From the NCBI GenBank assembly GCA_963668655.2, contig CAXXPQ010000002.1:1302001-1366000 (forward strand): DNA of 64,000 nt. Reading direction: 5' to 3'. Shown piece after piece: positions 47,036 through 55,861 of this stretch; the first letter of the stretch is position 1; the number at the start of each line of letters is the position of its first letter. The notes below the pieces were generated by a model. That model made no database searches, had not been told where the DNA came from, and was given only the letters and a program-made list of their open reading frames with translations. Both the position numbers and the translations under genes were made by a program. Origin of the DNA: G963668655 sp963668655. GTDB lineage: Bacteria; Myxococcota_A; SURF-8.

Positions 47036-47240
47036 TTTGTAATTTTATTCATTTAAGAAAGAATATCCTCTTCTCAGCAATTACACAACTTCTTTGTGAA
47101 ACCACAACGGCTTTCTCCCGCGATGGGCGATTTTCTTTTGTGCCCGTTGCGATGGAAGCATACAATCCGGACGAAATACGTCGCGGAATCCAATCCCCCG
47201 TTTCGATTCGACCGGCACGGATCGACCGTTGGAGGTGTTC

Positions 47241-47792
47241 ATGGCTCCGTTTCTTTCCGAAAACGAGGATTTCCTGCCCAAAGGCGAGGACTGGATCGCC
47301 GTTCTGGGCGCGCCGGCATGCGCCGATGGAAACGCCTCGGCCGCCATTCGCCGCCGGACGGCCAGGGCGCTGGAGCTTTTCCGAAAACGTCCGGCCTCCC
47401 GTCTGCTGCTTTTGGGCGCCGCGGTGGCCAACGTCCATCCCGAGGCCCGGGTCATGGGCGAATGGCTGCAAGCTCGCGGCGTGCCGACATCCGCCATCTG
47501 GATCGAAACCCGCACCCGCAGCACCCGCGACCAGGCGGAATTGCTGACGAGGCTCTGCCGTGCGCGGCGACCCCGCTCCCTGATCGTGGTCAGCGACCGA
47601 AGCCACCTGTTCCGGACGCGCCTGCTGTTTCTTTTCCACGGCCACCGCGCCCCCGGACTTGTCCTCCGTGGCGCCCGTCGCCCGAAACGTCTGAAAACCC
47701 GCCTGAAAATGATGGTTTACGAAAGCGTGAACATCGCCAGGGAAAGCCTTCATTTCGCCTCGAAAGGTCTGCGGAAACGTTGGGAGAAGTGA
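47241..47792 (+). CDS. YdcF-like (DUF218) protein
   Basis: A 183-residue soluble protein of the DUF218/YdcF group, with WIAVLGAPACADGNASAAIRRR at the N-terminus, where an A-L-G segment and the arginine-rich helix resemble ElyC/SanA-like folds, and RSTRDQAELL and VVSDRSHLFRTRLLF, which match the conserved R-S-T-x-x-N/D-A-E and S-x-x-x-H-x-x-R motifs. The canonical asparagine is aspartate here. ATG 47241 follows GGAGG at correct spacing; a TTG at 47229 overlaps the ribosome site. Members act in envelope/wall metabolism or bind SAM; function here is unknown. Confidence 0.7.
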   Translation: MAPFLSENEDFLPKGEDWIAVLGAPACADGNASAAIRRRTARALELFRKRPASRLLLLGAAVANVHPEARVMGEWLQARGVPTSAIWIETRTRSTRDQAELLTRLCRARRPRSLIVVSDRSHLFRTRLLFLFHGHRAPGLVLRGARRPKRLKTRLKMMVYESVNIARESLHFASKGLRKRWEK

Positions 47793-48005
47793 TTCCGCTC
47801 TTTTGGGCGCGCAGGTTTTCCCAAGCGCGATCCATCCCCTTCCCGCCGTCCGCCCCGGGAGGATCCGCCTGCAACCATCCGGAAAAACTAGCCTTTCGGA
47901 CAAGGTTGGAGTAAAGTGTTTTCTCGTTGATTTCGCCGTGGGTCTTTCTTTCGGAAGTCTCGGAAGAAGCGGACCGAATCGGCCAGCACGGAGCCGTTAT
48001 GTCGT

Positions 48006-48740
48006 ATGGATGTCATTCAATTCAACGAGTGGGAACAGAAAATCATTGATTGGGCTCGAACCATGCTGCTTACGCCGCGCAAGCGGCTGGTGGAGCGTTT
48101 CGGGCGGATGCGGGACGGCGAGCCGCTTTCGGAAGCGGAACGGATGTTCCGTTTTCCCCTGGTTCCCGTCCCCTTGCCGCTGGAGTTTCTGGCTCGCATG
48201 GTCCGTTCCATGCAGAAAGCTTCTCTCGGTCGGGCCGAGGGGATGCTGACCCTGGTGCTCAACGCGGACAAGTCCCGAATCCTTCACGCTTTTTCGGAAC
48301 GCCTGGACGACGGCCTGCCGGTGGAGCTGATCGAATGGGGCGAACGCCTGGACGAAAGCCGCTCGGCGGAGGCGGCGCGGATGATCCGGGAAGACCGTCC
48401 GGACCGGGCTCGGAATCTGCTTTCCGAATTCGTTCACGCGCAGCCGGAAACCGAAGACTGGAAAACGGACGTGCTTCGGGTAGCCACGCTGGACACCTTC
48501 AATGCCCTGCGTCGGGCCGGGTGGCGCGCCCGCTCCCGGCCGCTGGCGCTCGTTCCATGGATGCTGGTGGCAGCCATCGACATCGGTGTGGAAAGAACCC
48601 TGCGGCACGATCCCCCGGTGAATCTGGACCGCATGCTGCTCGTTTCCCGGAGATTTCGGGTGTTTCTGTCTCCGTTGCGCCTGGCCGGTTTTCTGGCTTC
48701 CCGGCTTCCCGGACGTTTCGGTTCCGTAGGCTCCGACTGA
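48006..48740 (+). CDS. Uncharacterised protein
   Basis: A 244-residue protein I do not recognise. It is soluble in its N-terminal ~170 residues, with charged amphipathic helices (WEQKIIDWARTMLLTPRKRL) and a short hydrophobic segment at about 182-198 (LALVPWMLVAAIDIGV). The codon use is normal for the window and the frame is uninterrupted, so it is probably real. The ribosome site is weak (GGAG ~12 bases upstream). It lies between the YdcF-like gene and the convergent cysteine-rich lipoprotein gene. Confidence 0.55.
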   Translation: MDVIQFNEWEQKIIDWARTMLLTPRKRLVERFGRMRDGEPLSEAERMFRFPLVPVPLPLEFLARMVRSMQKASLGRAEGMLTLVLNADKSRILHAFSERLDDGLPVELIEWGERLDESRSAEAARMIREDRPDRARNLLSEFVHAQPETEDWKTDVLRVATLDTFNALRRAGWRARSRPLALVPWMLVAAIDIGVERTLRHDPPVNLDRMLLVSRRFRVFLSPLRLAGFLASRLPGRFGSVGSD

Positions 48741-48802
48741 TGCCTTTTCCGGAGCGATCCGCCCGGCCATAGGAGCGATTCCCGCCGGTCCCGGCGGCGG
48801 AA

Positions 48803-49624
48803 TCATTCTCCCAGAATCAGGACGCAACGCCCTTCCCGGCATCTTTCCACGGGCAGGCAGCTTGTCTCGTTCTCGCCTTCCTCTTCGCATTCCGGCGGCG
48901 AACACCGGCGATTTTCGCAGAGTCCGCTCTGAGGGCAGTCGAAATCTTTTGTGCAGGAAAAATAACGGCACTGACCCGAAACGCAGAGAGATTCCGGGGG
49001 GCAGTCCGCGCTTTGATCGCAGGGAAAGGACGCGCAGAAATTCAGGTGGCAGAGCGCCCCTTCCACGCAATCCCCGGAAACGTGGCATTCCGCTTCCATG
49101 CATTTGAATTCATTACAGTATTCGTAGGGATTGCAGTCCAGGGCGTAATAGCACTCCGGTACGTCGCAGCGTCCGTGCAGACAGATTTCCACGCCTTCCT
49201 CGGAGCAGTCGGAATCCGTGACGCATTCCGGCTGAAAGCAGCGTTTCCGGTTGCAGGACTCCGGATCGTTGAAGTCGCAGACGCCGTATTCCGGGCAGTC
49301 GGAATCCGTATAGCACTGGTTCTCCGATGGATCGCAACGTCCGTTTTCGCAGATGGAATCCACCGTGCATTCGCAGTCCGTGCGGCAGAAGGATTCCTCG
49401 CAGACCCGGAAAAGGCAGATGGAGTCCTCTTCGCAATCCGCATCCAGAAGACATTCCGTATCCGCCCGTTTGCAGATTCCGCCGGACAGGCAGAGCAGGT
49501 CCGAGGGGCATTCGGCGTCCGTGGTGCATTCCACCTCCGGCGGGAGTTCTTCCGCCCAGCAGGCGGAGAGAATCAGCGTAATCAACAGGAATAACAGATT
49601 CTTATGTAATGAACGTCCCGCCAT
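48803..49624 (-). CDS. Cysteine-rich lipoprotein with repeated C-x5-C units
   Basis: A 273-residue exported protein. The lipobox LSAC places the lipidated cysteine at residue 22. The rest is a run of about twelve short disulfide-type repeats with the pattern C-x-x-D-x-D-C-x5-6-C-x4-G-x-C (for example CTTDAECPSDLLCLSGGIC). Similar EB/Dickkopf-like cysteine patterns are abundant in surface proteins of Myxococcota-like bacteria. It starts ATG 49624, five bases after the stop of the large upstream gene, so the two are translated from one mRNA. A longer in-frame extension into the upstream gene is a shadow frame. Confidence 0.8.
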   Translation of the reverse strand: MAGRSLHKNLLFLLITLILSACWAEELPPEVECTTDAECPSDLLCLSGGICKRADTECLLDADCEEDSICLFRVCEESFCRTDCECTVDSICENGRCDPSENQCYTDSDCPEYGVCDFNDPESCNRKRCFQPECVTDSDCSEEGVEICLHGRCDVPECYYALDCNPYEYCNEFKCMEAECHVSGDCVEGALCHLNFCASFPCDQSADCPPESLCVSGQCRYFSCTKDFDCPQSGLCENRRCSPPECEEEGENETSCLPVERCREGRCVLILGE

Positions 49625-49629
49625 GGTCG

Positions 49630-52551
49630 TCAGAAGAGATTGTCCAGCGCCAGATAAAGGGACTGGATGCCGTCCTTGTCCAGTCCGGCCTGGTAGCCCA
49701 GGCGGATGGTGATGTACATCTGGAAACCCGCCACGAGGTCCAGGCGAACCTCGCCGCCCACGCCCTTTCGGGTGTCCGTAATGTCGAATCCCCGGATCCA
49801 GGTATATCCGGCGTCGAAAAACGGAGCCATGTGTAGCCGCCGGAAAAACAGAGGCAGGGTTCCCACGCCCCGATTGATGTTCCAGACGTTGAAACGATAT
49901 TCCGATTTGAACAGGATGTACTTGTCTCCCGCCATGGAAAGCGGCTCGTACCCGCGCACGTCGTCTCCCCAGCGGCGGTTGTTGCGGATCAGATCGCTGA
50001 CGAAATCCCGCTCCGGCAGCCCGCCGATGTAGAACATGGCGCGGTCCTTGTAATCGGACAATCCCATGGCCCCGGCGAATTTCAGCGCCAGGACGTGTTG
50101 ATCCACGAAGGGATTGGCGATGTATTCCGAATACGAACCGGACAGGCTCATGTTGTTGAAGTCGGAGCCCAGAAGTTCCGTTTCGGCCCGCAGGCCCACG
50201 GAGAGCCCGCGGCCGGCCGCCGTACCGATGTACTGGGCGTGGCCTTCCCGGTTGGCGTAGCTCCATCCGAAAGAGAATCCGGATCCCAGGCCCGTGTCCG
50301 GAACCGCCGCGGGCGCCCGGGTGGGTTCGTACTCGAAGCGGTTCAGGATGCGGGTATAGCGGAAATAGCTGCCCATGCTGAGGGTATGGCTGTAGTTGCG
50401 GCTTCGGGAACCCGTCACGTCCCGGCCCCGAAAGCGAAAGGCCAGGGACATGGAGCCGGAGGTGCGGCTTTCGTCGATGTCGATGGGTTCGCCGTTGTCC
50501 ACCCCGGCGTCCACCAGGGTATAGGACGCATGCGCCGCCCGCACCGCGATGTCCGGCAGCAGACCGCGATAGACGTAGGACAGGCCGATGGTGGGATCGC
50601 CGCTCTCCAGCCCCACGTCGAACTCGGCGTTCCAACTGTGATTGTAGGCGATATCGTTGCCCCAGGTTTGAATCCCCAACGTGGTTCCGGCATAGTCCTC
50701 GCCGTGGGTGGGCCACCAGTGTTTCGGATACAGCGAGGGAAAGGGCGAGTATTCCCGTTCGTCCATGGCCACGTCCGGATCGGCGTAGCGCTTCGCGGGC
50801 CGCCATTCGATCTCCTGCGGCGCGGGCCGGAAATCGCCCGGTGTCAGGTCGATGGAGGCCAGGTCGTAACCCCGGGAATGGTAGCCGGAGAAGATCAGGC
50901 GGTCGCCGTCCGGCGTGAGCATGGGGGAAAAGGCGCCGCCCACCACGTTGGTCAACTGGTATTCGCGGCCGCTTTCCATGTCACGGGCGTAGATGTTGTA
51001 GATGCCGGTGCGGTCCGAGGACCAGAGAAGGCGGGAACCGTCCGGGGACCAGGCGGGGGACATGTCCAGGGAGCGGTCGTGGGTGAGCCGCGAGAGCCGA
51101 TTCGTCCGGAAATCGAACAAATACAAGTCCTTGAAGTCTCCGCAGCGCCAGCCCGTGAAAGCCAGGTAGCGCCCGTCCGGGGACCAGACCGGGGAGAACA
51201 CCTGATCGAAGCTCGCCTTCGGAAAAGGCTCCCAGGTATCTCCGGAATCCACGTCCAATATCATCATGTGGGAACGTCCGGGCTGGTATCGCACGAAGGC
51301 CAGGCGTCGTCCGTCCGGGGCGAAGGACGGCTCCCGGGCGCGCAGGCCGGTGGTCAGGCGTCGCGATTCGTCGCGGTCCAGGTCGTGCAGGTACAGATCG
51401 TAAAACGAGTATTCGTTGCGGTGGCTGACCACCTGGGCCGTCACGACGCGTCGTCCGTCGGGCGCGATGGCCGCGCCGCCGTCCCGGTCGGCTTCCAGCA
51501 CCACCTTCCAGCGGTCGGTGGCCAGGTCCAGCACCGCCCAGCCGGAACGTCGGGGAACTTCGTCGTTGTGGAAATACAACACGCGGTCGCCGGTGGGAAA
51601 GAGCTTGGGAGAATCGTGGTTTTCCCCACCCTTGGTGAGATACCGGGGATAGGTGATCCCCAGGGTCTTCAGGCGCTCGATATCCTCCCGATAGCGCGCA
51701 AGAAGCTGGCTTTTCCATTCATCGTACAGCCGATTGTAATCGTCCTTGCGCACCTTGTAGAGAATCGAGTTCATGGCGTAGGGAATCACCCGGCGGCCGT
51801 AGAGGTAGCCCAGGGCGGCGAAGGTGTCGTCCCCGTATTTGTCGGCCAGGTACTGCATGAACTTCGCGCCGTAGAGGTACGGAACGTGTCCGTAGGGCCA
51901 GACGGAATAGCCGCCGCCGATCTGGTCGATTTCCAGAAAGCGGTTTTCGTAGGCGTCCATGCGGATGTACATCTCGAACAGCGACGAACGCTCTCGCCCG
52001 CCGGCGGTGAATCGGGATTCGTCGAAGACCGCCAGGCCTTCCGTGTACCAGATGGGCATGTACTGGTTGGGGTGGATGATTCCGCCGAAAACGGCGTTGA
52101 TGACCCGGGGCAGGCCGGATTTCGTGTCCAGTTGCAGCACGTGGGTGTGTTCGTGATAGACCAGGGAACGGAACCAGTCGTCATAGTCGTTCAGTTCCGA
52201 CCGCCGGTCCGGCGGCACGGCGTACAACACCATTCGATTGTAGGGATAGACGTTGACCCATCCGTTGGGGGAATCCGTGTGGTCCACCAGCAGCACTTCC
52301 GTCTTGAACGTGGGATCCCATTTCAACAAAGGAGATAGGTCGGCGTGGACCTGTTCGGACAACCGGGCGAGGGCTTCGGCCATGCTTTCCATACCCCGGG
52401 GATAATTCAGGCGGAAGTGGGCGGTTTCCAGGGTCCGCCATTCCAGGTCTTTCGGATAAGCAAAGGCCGTTCCCGCGCCGAGGAGCAGGAGAAGGGCGGC
52501 AAGAAAAAGCACGGCGCCCGTGTGCCGGAAAAATGGGGTCGTCCACCGCAT
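49630..52551 (-). CDS. Peptidase-MA-like, TolB-propeller and beta-barrel outer-membrane protein
   Basis: A 973-residue protein. The signal peptide is residues 1-30. Residues ~35-290 form a gluzincin-like metallopeptidase domain with HEHTH at 133-137 and the downstream WYTEGLA, which could supply the third zinc ligand. Residues ~295-620 hold several TolB/PD40 propeller blades (recurring SPDGRYLAF and SPDGSRLLWSS). Residues ~650-973 look like an outer-membrane BamA/surface-antigen type barrel (GGEVRLDLVAGFQMY, ending in F). The ATG 52551 is chosen because a signal peptide follows; an open extension to 52794 lacks similarity. This would place a protease and propeller on an outer-membrane barrel. 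Confidence 0.85.
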   Translation of the reverse strand: MRWTTPFFRHTGAVLFLAALLLLLGAGTAFAYPKDLEWRTLETAHFRLNYPRGMESMAEALARLSEQVHADLSPLLKWDPTFKTEVLLVDHTDSPNGWVNVYPYNRMVLYAVPPDRRSELNDYDDWFRSLVYHEHTHVLQLDTKSGLPRVINAVFGGIIHPNQYMPIWYTEGLAVFDESRFTAGGRERSSLFEMYIRMDAYENRFLEIDQIGGGYSVWPYGHVPYLYGAKFMQYLADKYGDDTFAALGYLYGRRVIPYAMNSILYKVRKDDYNRLYDEWKSQLLARYREDIERLKTLGITYPRYLTKGGENHDSPKLFPTGDRVLYFHNDEVPRRSGWAVLDLATDRWKVVLEADRDGGAAIAPDGRRVVTAQVVSHRNEYSFYDLYLHDLDRDESRRLTTGLRAREPSFAPDGRRLAFVRYQPGRSHMMILDVDSGDTWEPFPKASFDQVFSPVWSPDGRYLAFTGWRCGDFKDLYLFDFRTNRLSRLTHDRSLDMSPAWSPDGSRLLWSSDRTGIYNIYARDMESGREYQLTNVVGGAFSPMLTPDGDRLIFSGYHSRGYDLASIDLTPGDFRPAPQEIEWRPAKRYADPDVAMDEREYSPFPSLYPKHWWPTHGEDYAGTTLGIQTWGNDIAYNHSWNAEFDVGLESGDPTIGLSYVYRGLLPDIAVRAAHASYTLVDAGVDNGEPIDIDESRTSGSMSLAFRFRGRDVTGSRSRNYSHTLSMGSYFRYTRILNRFEYEPTRAPAAVPDTGLGSGFSFGWSYANREGHAQYIGTAAGRGLSVGLRAETELLGSDFNNMSLSGSYSEYIANPFVDQHVLALKFAGAMGLSDYKDRAMFYIGGLPERDFVSDLIRNNRRWGDDVRGYEPLSMAGDKYILFKSEYRFNVWNINRGVGTLPLFFRRLHMAPFFDAGYTWIRGFDITDTRKGVGGEVRLDLVAGFQMYITIRLGYQAGLDKDGIQSLYLALDNLF

Positions 52552-52780
52552 AGTCCAAGAATCATAATGGAACCGGAGGGTTAAGGAAAGGAAAAACGGC
52601 AGGTCGGCGGGGGGATTTCCGTTCTTTCGTGTACCGGGGGACGCGTCTTTGCCGATTCCCGCCCGGTTTTCTCCCACAGGCCGATTCGATTGGGTTCGGG
52701 GGCGCGAACCTTTTTCGGCGACCGATTCGGAAGCGAAAAACATCCGGAATGGAAGCGTCCTGTTGCGGAAACGGTTTTTC

Positions 52781-52809
52781 TTGACAATAGACAAACAATA
52801 TACTAGATT
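52781..52809 (+). promoter_or_regulatory. Promoter of the DUF2087 regulator gene
   Basis: TTGACA (52781-52786), 17-base spacer, TAGATT (52804-52809). The predicted start of transcription lies only ~10 bases before the ATG at 52826. Confidence 0.7.
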
Positions 52810-52816
52810 GTCTATT
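52786..52816. promoter_or_regulatory. Palindromic operator overlapping the promoter
   Basis: AATAGACAA (52786-52794) and TTGTCTATT (52808-52816) are perfect 9-bp inverted arms whose centres are 22 bases (two helical turns) apart. They overlap the -35 spacer and the -10/+1 region, so a dimeric regulator bound here would block transcription. The neighbouring regulator gene suggests autoregulation. Confidence 0.65.
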
Positions 52817-52825
52817 AATATTTAG

Positions 52826-53641
52826 ATGTACCAGAAAAAGCAACTGGTTCTGTTGATGGGTGAAAGAGAGTACGCGATGTTGGAAGAATTCAGGAAGAAA
52901 CTGTATGATGCCGATCCCACGGACCTGGCGAACGGCTATTTGTTTGAAGAAAACAAACAACGATACCGCTGCATGTTCTGCGAGATGACGTTCGAGAACG
53001 GGCGGGTTTATCCGGTTGACGAACAGCTGTTGCTGGCGGAAAAGGCCGTCCGGGCGCACATCCGCCGGGTCCACGGGGACGTATTCGAATCGCTGCTCGG
53101 ACTGGGCAAACAACACACCGGACTCTCCGAGATTCAACAGACGGTTTTGCTGGGGTTGTTTCACGGCGAAAGCGACAAACAGATCGCCCACGCCTTGGGG
53201 GGCAAGTCGGTGTCAACGGTGCGGAATCATCGCTTTCAATTGCGAAAGCGAAAGAAGGAAGCCAAGCTGCTTCTGGCATTGATGGAACTGATAGAGCGGC
53301 GGGAACCGCAGGCCGAGACGTTCGTGGAGTTTCATGCGGATCTGCCGACGCAGGATGAACGGGCGATCGTCACCAAGCCGGAAGAGCGGAAACTGATCGA
53401 CAAGTACTTCGCTCCCGGACCCGAATTGAAGCTCTCGATTTTCCCCCGAAAACAGAAGGCCAAACTCGTGATTCTCAATCGCATCAGCGAGCGGTTTTCC
53501 CGTGGGCGACGCTACAGCGAACCGGAGGTCAACGACATCCTGGCCGCCATCTACGACGACTTCGTGATGGTGCGCCGCTACCTGATCGACTACATGTTTC
53601 TCGATCGCACGCCGGATGGCCGCGAGTATTGGATCAAGTAG
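52826..53641 (+). CDS. LuxR-type HTH regulator with DUF2087 domain
   Basis: A 271-residue protein. The N-terminal ~90 residues include a possible zinc-finger-like C-x2-C-x-x...H-x3-H pattern (YRCMFCEM and RAHIRRVH). Residues ~97-150 form a LuxR-like helix-turn-helix with SEIQQTVLLGLFHGESDKQIA and STVRNHRFQL. The C-terminus (~207-270) is DUF2087, with FPRKQKAKLVILNRISERF, EVNDILAAIYDDFVMVRRYLID and DGREYW. No Shine-Dalgarno precedes the ATG, consistent with a leaderless or very short-leader mRNA. The overlapping operator suggests autoregulation. Confidence 0.87.
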   Translation: MYQKKQLVLLMGEREYAMLEEFRKKLYDADPTDLANGYLFEENKQRYRCMFCEMTFENGRVYPVDEQLLLAEKAVRAHIRRVHGDVFESLLGLGKQHTGLSEIQQTVLLGLFHGESDKQIAHALGGKSVSTVRNHRFQLRKRKKEAKLLLALMELIERREPQAETFVEFHADLPTQDERAIVTKPEERKLIDKYFAPGPELKLSIFPRKQKAKLVILNRISERFSRGRRYSEPEVNDILAAIYDDFVMVRRYLIDYMFLDRTPDGREYWIK

Positions 53642-53732
53642 CCGCAGGCTCCTTCTCCCTCCGCTTTCGTTGACGGAACCGGGTGAAATCTGATAGGAAA
53701 GAGGGGAAGGACTTGAACGAGGAGGGCATCCC

Positions 53733-55517
53733 ATGATCCGATCGTCTTTGGCCGTCCGGCCGGAAATGCGGTTTGTTTTCGTTTTTCTGCTGTTGCTATT
53801 CGGAGCCTGCTCCGGCGGGGGCGGCGATTCGGATTCCCTGCCGGACGGGGACGAAGACGCCCGCGCGGACGGAGATGGAACGCCGGGAGACGGGGATCTG
53901 GACCAGGACGAAGGTCATGGAGAACGGGAACGTCCCCAGCCGGACATCGTGGAGTGGACGGACGATACCTACGGCGAATGGCAAAAGGTCGCGTTCTGCT
54001 CCACCGGGCAACTGGTGGTGAACGAGGGATTCGAGGACGGGGAAATCGGCAACGATCCCGCGTGGATCCCCGATTACAAGGTCGATGGAAACCCGGGCGG
54101 GGAAGCGAGCGGATGCGTGCTTCCGGCGGTGGTGGACGGCTCCGAGGAGCGCGGCAAGGTGCTTTCCGGCCGCCCGGACGACACCGGAAGCACCTTCCCC
54201 CCGGCCCGGCTGTCCCTTTCCTTTCCGGCCGATGTCGATGCCTTTTCCCTGTGGATGCGCCTGCCCGAATCGGAGGGGCGAAACCTGTTCTGGCTGCATC
54301 ACGGCAGCGATCCCACGGGCGCGAGAAAACCTCCCGTGCGCCTGTTCCATAACGCCGAGTTGCCGCCGGAGCACGAGGGCGTCCCCCAGCAGATCGAATT
54401 TCTGGACCAGGCGGACAGTCGCCTGACCGAGGCGCTCGACCTGGACGCGGGCTGGCACCGGGCGGATCTGTACCATACCGGCACGAATCTGTGGCGGCTG
54501 GACGTGGACGGCTGGACCGTGGCCGCGGACATCAGCGCCCAGAACGTCAGCGGCCTGGATCTGACGACGCTGTTTATCGGCGGAGACGGGCTTCTGGACG
54601 ACATCCGGGCGGGGATTTCCTGCGATCCGCCGCCCGAGGGACGGGCCTGCGAAAACAGCCGGGAATGCGGCGCGGACCAGTATTGCGGGCGGGACACGCT
54701 CTGTCACGAAACCCGAACGGCCATCTGCCGCTCCATGGGCGGCTGCCGGGAGGGAACGACCTGTGTCGCCGAAATGGACGAGGAGGACTACCTGGGAGAC
54801 GGCGGTTGCACGGCGGAATGCTCGCGCCACGCGGATTGCCGGGTCGAGGAAATCTGTCTGCCGCATTCGGCCGAAGCCGGAACCTGCCGGCTGCTCTGCG
54901 ACGCGGAGGGCATCTGCCCGGACGGCATGGCCTGTTACGAAGTCCAGGGAATGCGGGGATGCCTGCCGGAAAACTGCAAGAGAAACGGTGGCTGGACCCT
55001 GGCAACGAACGGCCTTCTGAGCTGTTCCTGCCTGGAAGGCTTCGTGGAGGATCCCTTCACCGGGCGTTGCGAGGCGGCGGTTTCCTGCCAAAGCGACGCC
55101 GATTGCGGCATGTACGAAATCTGCGCGGCGGGCGTCTGCTACGTCAATCGGCAGATCACCTGCCAGCAGGACGCCACCTGTCCGAACGACACGACCTGCG
55201 CCGGATTCGTGCTGGACGGCCGGATCGCCGGAATCGGCCAGTGCCGGGAAACCTGCGCCCTGGATTCCGACTGCCGACCCTACGAAGCCTGCATTCCGGC
55301 CACGCCGGAAGACTGGGCCTGTCTGCAACCCTGCGGCGAGGATTCGGATTGCCAGGACAACATGGCCTGTCTGAGCGGTTACGACGGCGCCTATTGCATG
55401 CCCACGATCTGCCAGCCCAACGGGGAATGGGCCTGGAGCGAGGCGGATCAGGCCTTTACCTGCCAGTGCGTGAACGGCGCGCGCCCGGATCCGGTCTCGG
55501 GTCGCTGCAATTTGTAG
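53733..55517 (+). CDS. DGD-linker lipoprotein with cysteine-rich repeats
   Basis: A 594-residue exported lipoprotein. The lipobox is FGAC with C26 after a hydrophobic segment, and residues ~30-65 form an acidic DGD-rich linker. A beta-sandwich-like domain (~75-290, VDGWTVAADIS at its end) is followed by EGF/EB-like cysteine repeats (~305-590) of the same C-x5-C style as the gene at 48803, with NGEWAWSEADQAFTCQCVNG near the end. GAGGAGGG lies upstream of the ATG. Function unknown; probably a cell-surface adhesin or glycan/protein-binding protein. Confidence 0.75.
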   Translation: MIRSSLAVRPEMRFVFVFLLLLFGACSGGGGDSDSLPDGDEDARADGDGTPGDGDLDQDEGHGERERPQPDIVEWTDDTYGEWQKVAFCSTGQLVVNEGFEDGEIGNDPAWIPDYKVDGNPGGEASGCVLPAVVDGSEERGKVLSGRPDDTGSTFPPARLSLSFPADVDAFSLWMRLPESEGRNLFWLHHGSDPTGARKPPVRLFHNAELPPEHEGVPQQIEFLDQADSRLTEALDLDAGWHRADLYHTGTNLWRLDVDGWTVAADISAQNVSGLDLTTLFIGGDGLLDDIRAGISCDPPPEGRACENSRECGADQYCGRDTLCHETRTAICRSMGGCREGTTCVAEMDEEDYLGDGGCTAECSRHADCRVEEICLPHSAEAGTCRLLCDAEGICPDGMACYEVQGMRGCLPENCKRNGGWTLATNGLLSCSCLEGFVEDPFTGRCEAAVSCQSDADCGMYEICAAGVCYVNRQITCQQDATCPNDTTCAGFVLDGRIAGIGQCRETCALDSDCRPYEACIPATPEDWACLQPCGEDSDCQDNMACLSGYDGAYCMPTICQPNGEWAWSEADQAFTCQCVNGARPDPVSGRCNL

Positions 55518-55681
55518 AAGCCGAAAAAGACGTTCGGCCGGATTTCGGATGTTTTCCGGCCGGATTCGCCGCCGGACACGACCGGCCGTCCGGTTCCGAA
55601 ACGAAGCGGCGCGTTCCCGGAATCCCCGTCTCCCTTCCGCGTCATAAGCGAATGAAATCAACGGTTTTCCATGAATTTGCC

Positions 55682-55710
55682 TTGACAAAGCCCCGCGTCA
55701 TCGGCTAGAA
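55682..55710 (+). promoter_or_regulatory. Promoter of the carbamoyl-phosphate module
   Basis: TTGACA (55682-55687), 17-base spacer, CTAGAA (55705-55710). The ~145-base leader contains a perfect hairpin (55748-55766). Confidence 0.55.
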
Positions 55711-55747
55711 CCCGAACGTGTGAGAGGACTTTTTCAATTTCACCCGT

Positions 55748-55766
55748 GACGGCCCTCCCGGCCGTC
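55748..55766 (+). promoter_or_regulatory. Leader hairpin in the module's 5' untranslated region
   Basis: GACGGCC (55748-55754) pairs perfectly with GGCCGTC (55760-55766) across a CTCCC loop. A second small stem (GGGT/ACCC) follows. No U-run follows, so it is not an intrinsic terminator; a regulatory or stabilising leader role is possible. Confidence 0.4.
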
Positions 55767-55861
55767 CGAAATCTTCGCGATTTCCCCGCGCATCCTCTGC
55801 GTGGGTACGGGGACCCGAACGAACGCCATTTTAACGTAACCATTGCGAAAAGGAGGGTTCC

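Noticed and set aside
47036..47240. AT-rich stretch upstream of the histidine kinase as promoter/origin-like DNA
   Set aside because: No -35/-10 pair with acceptable spacing and no repeated boxes could be identified; the composition alone is not evidence.
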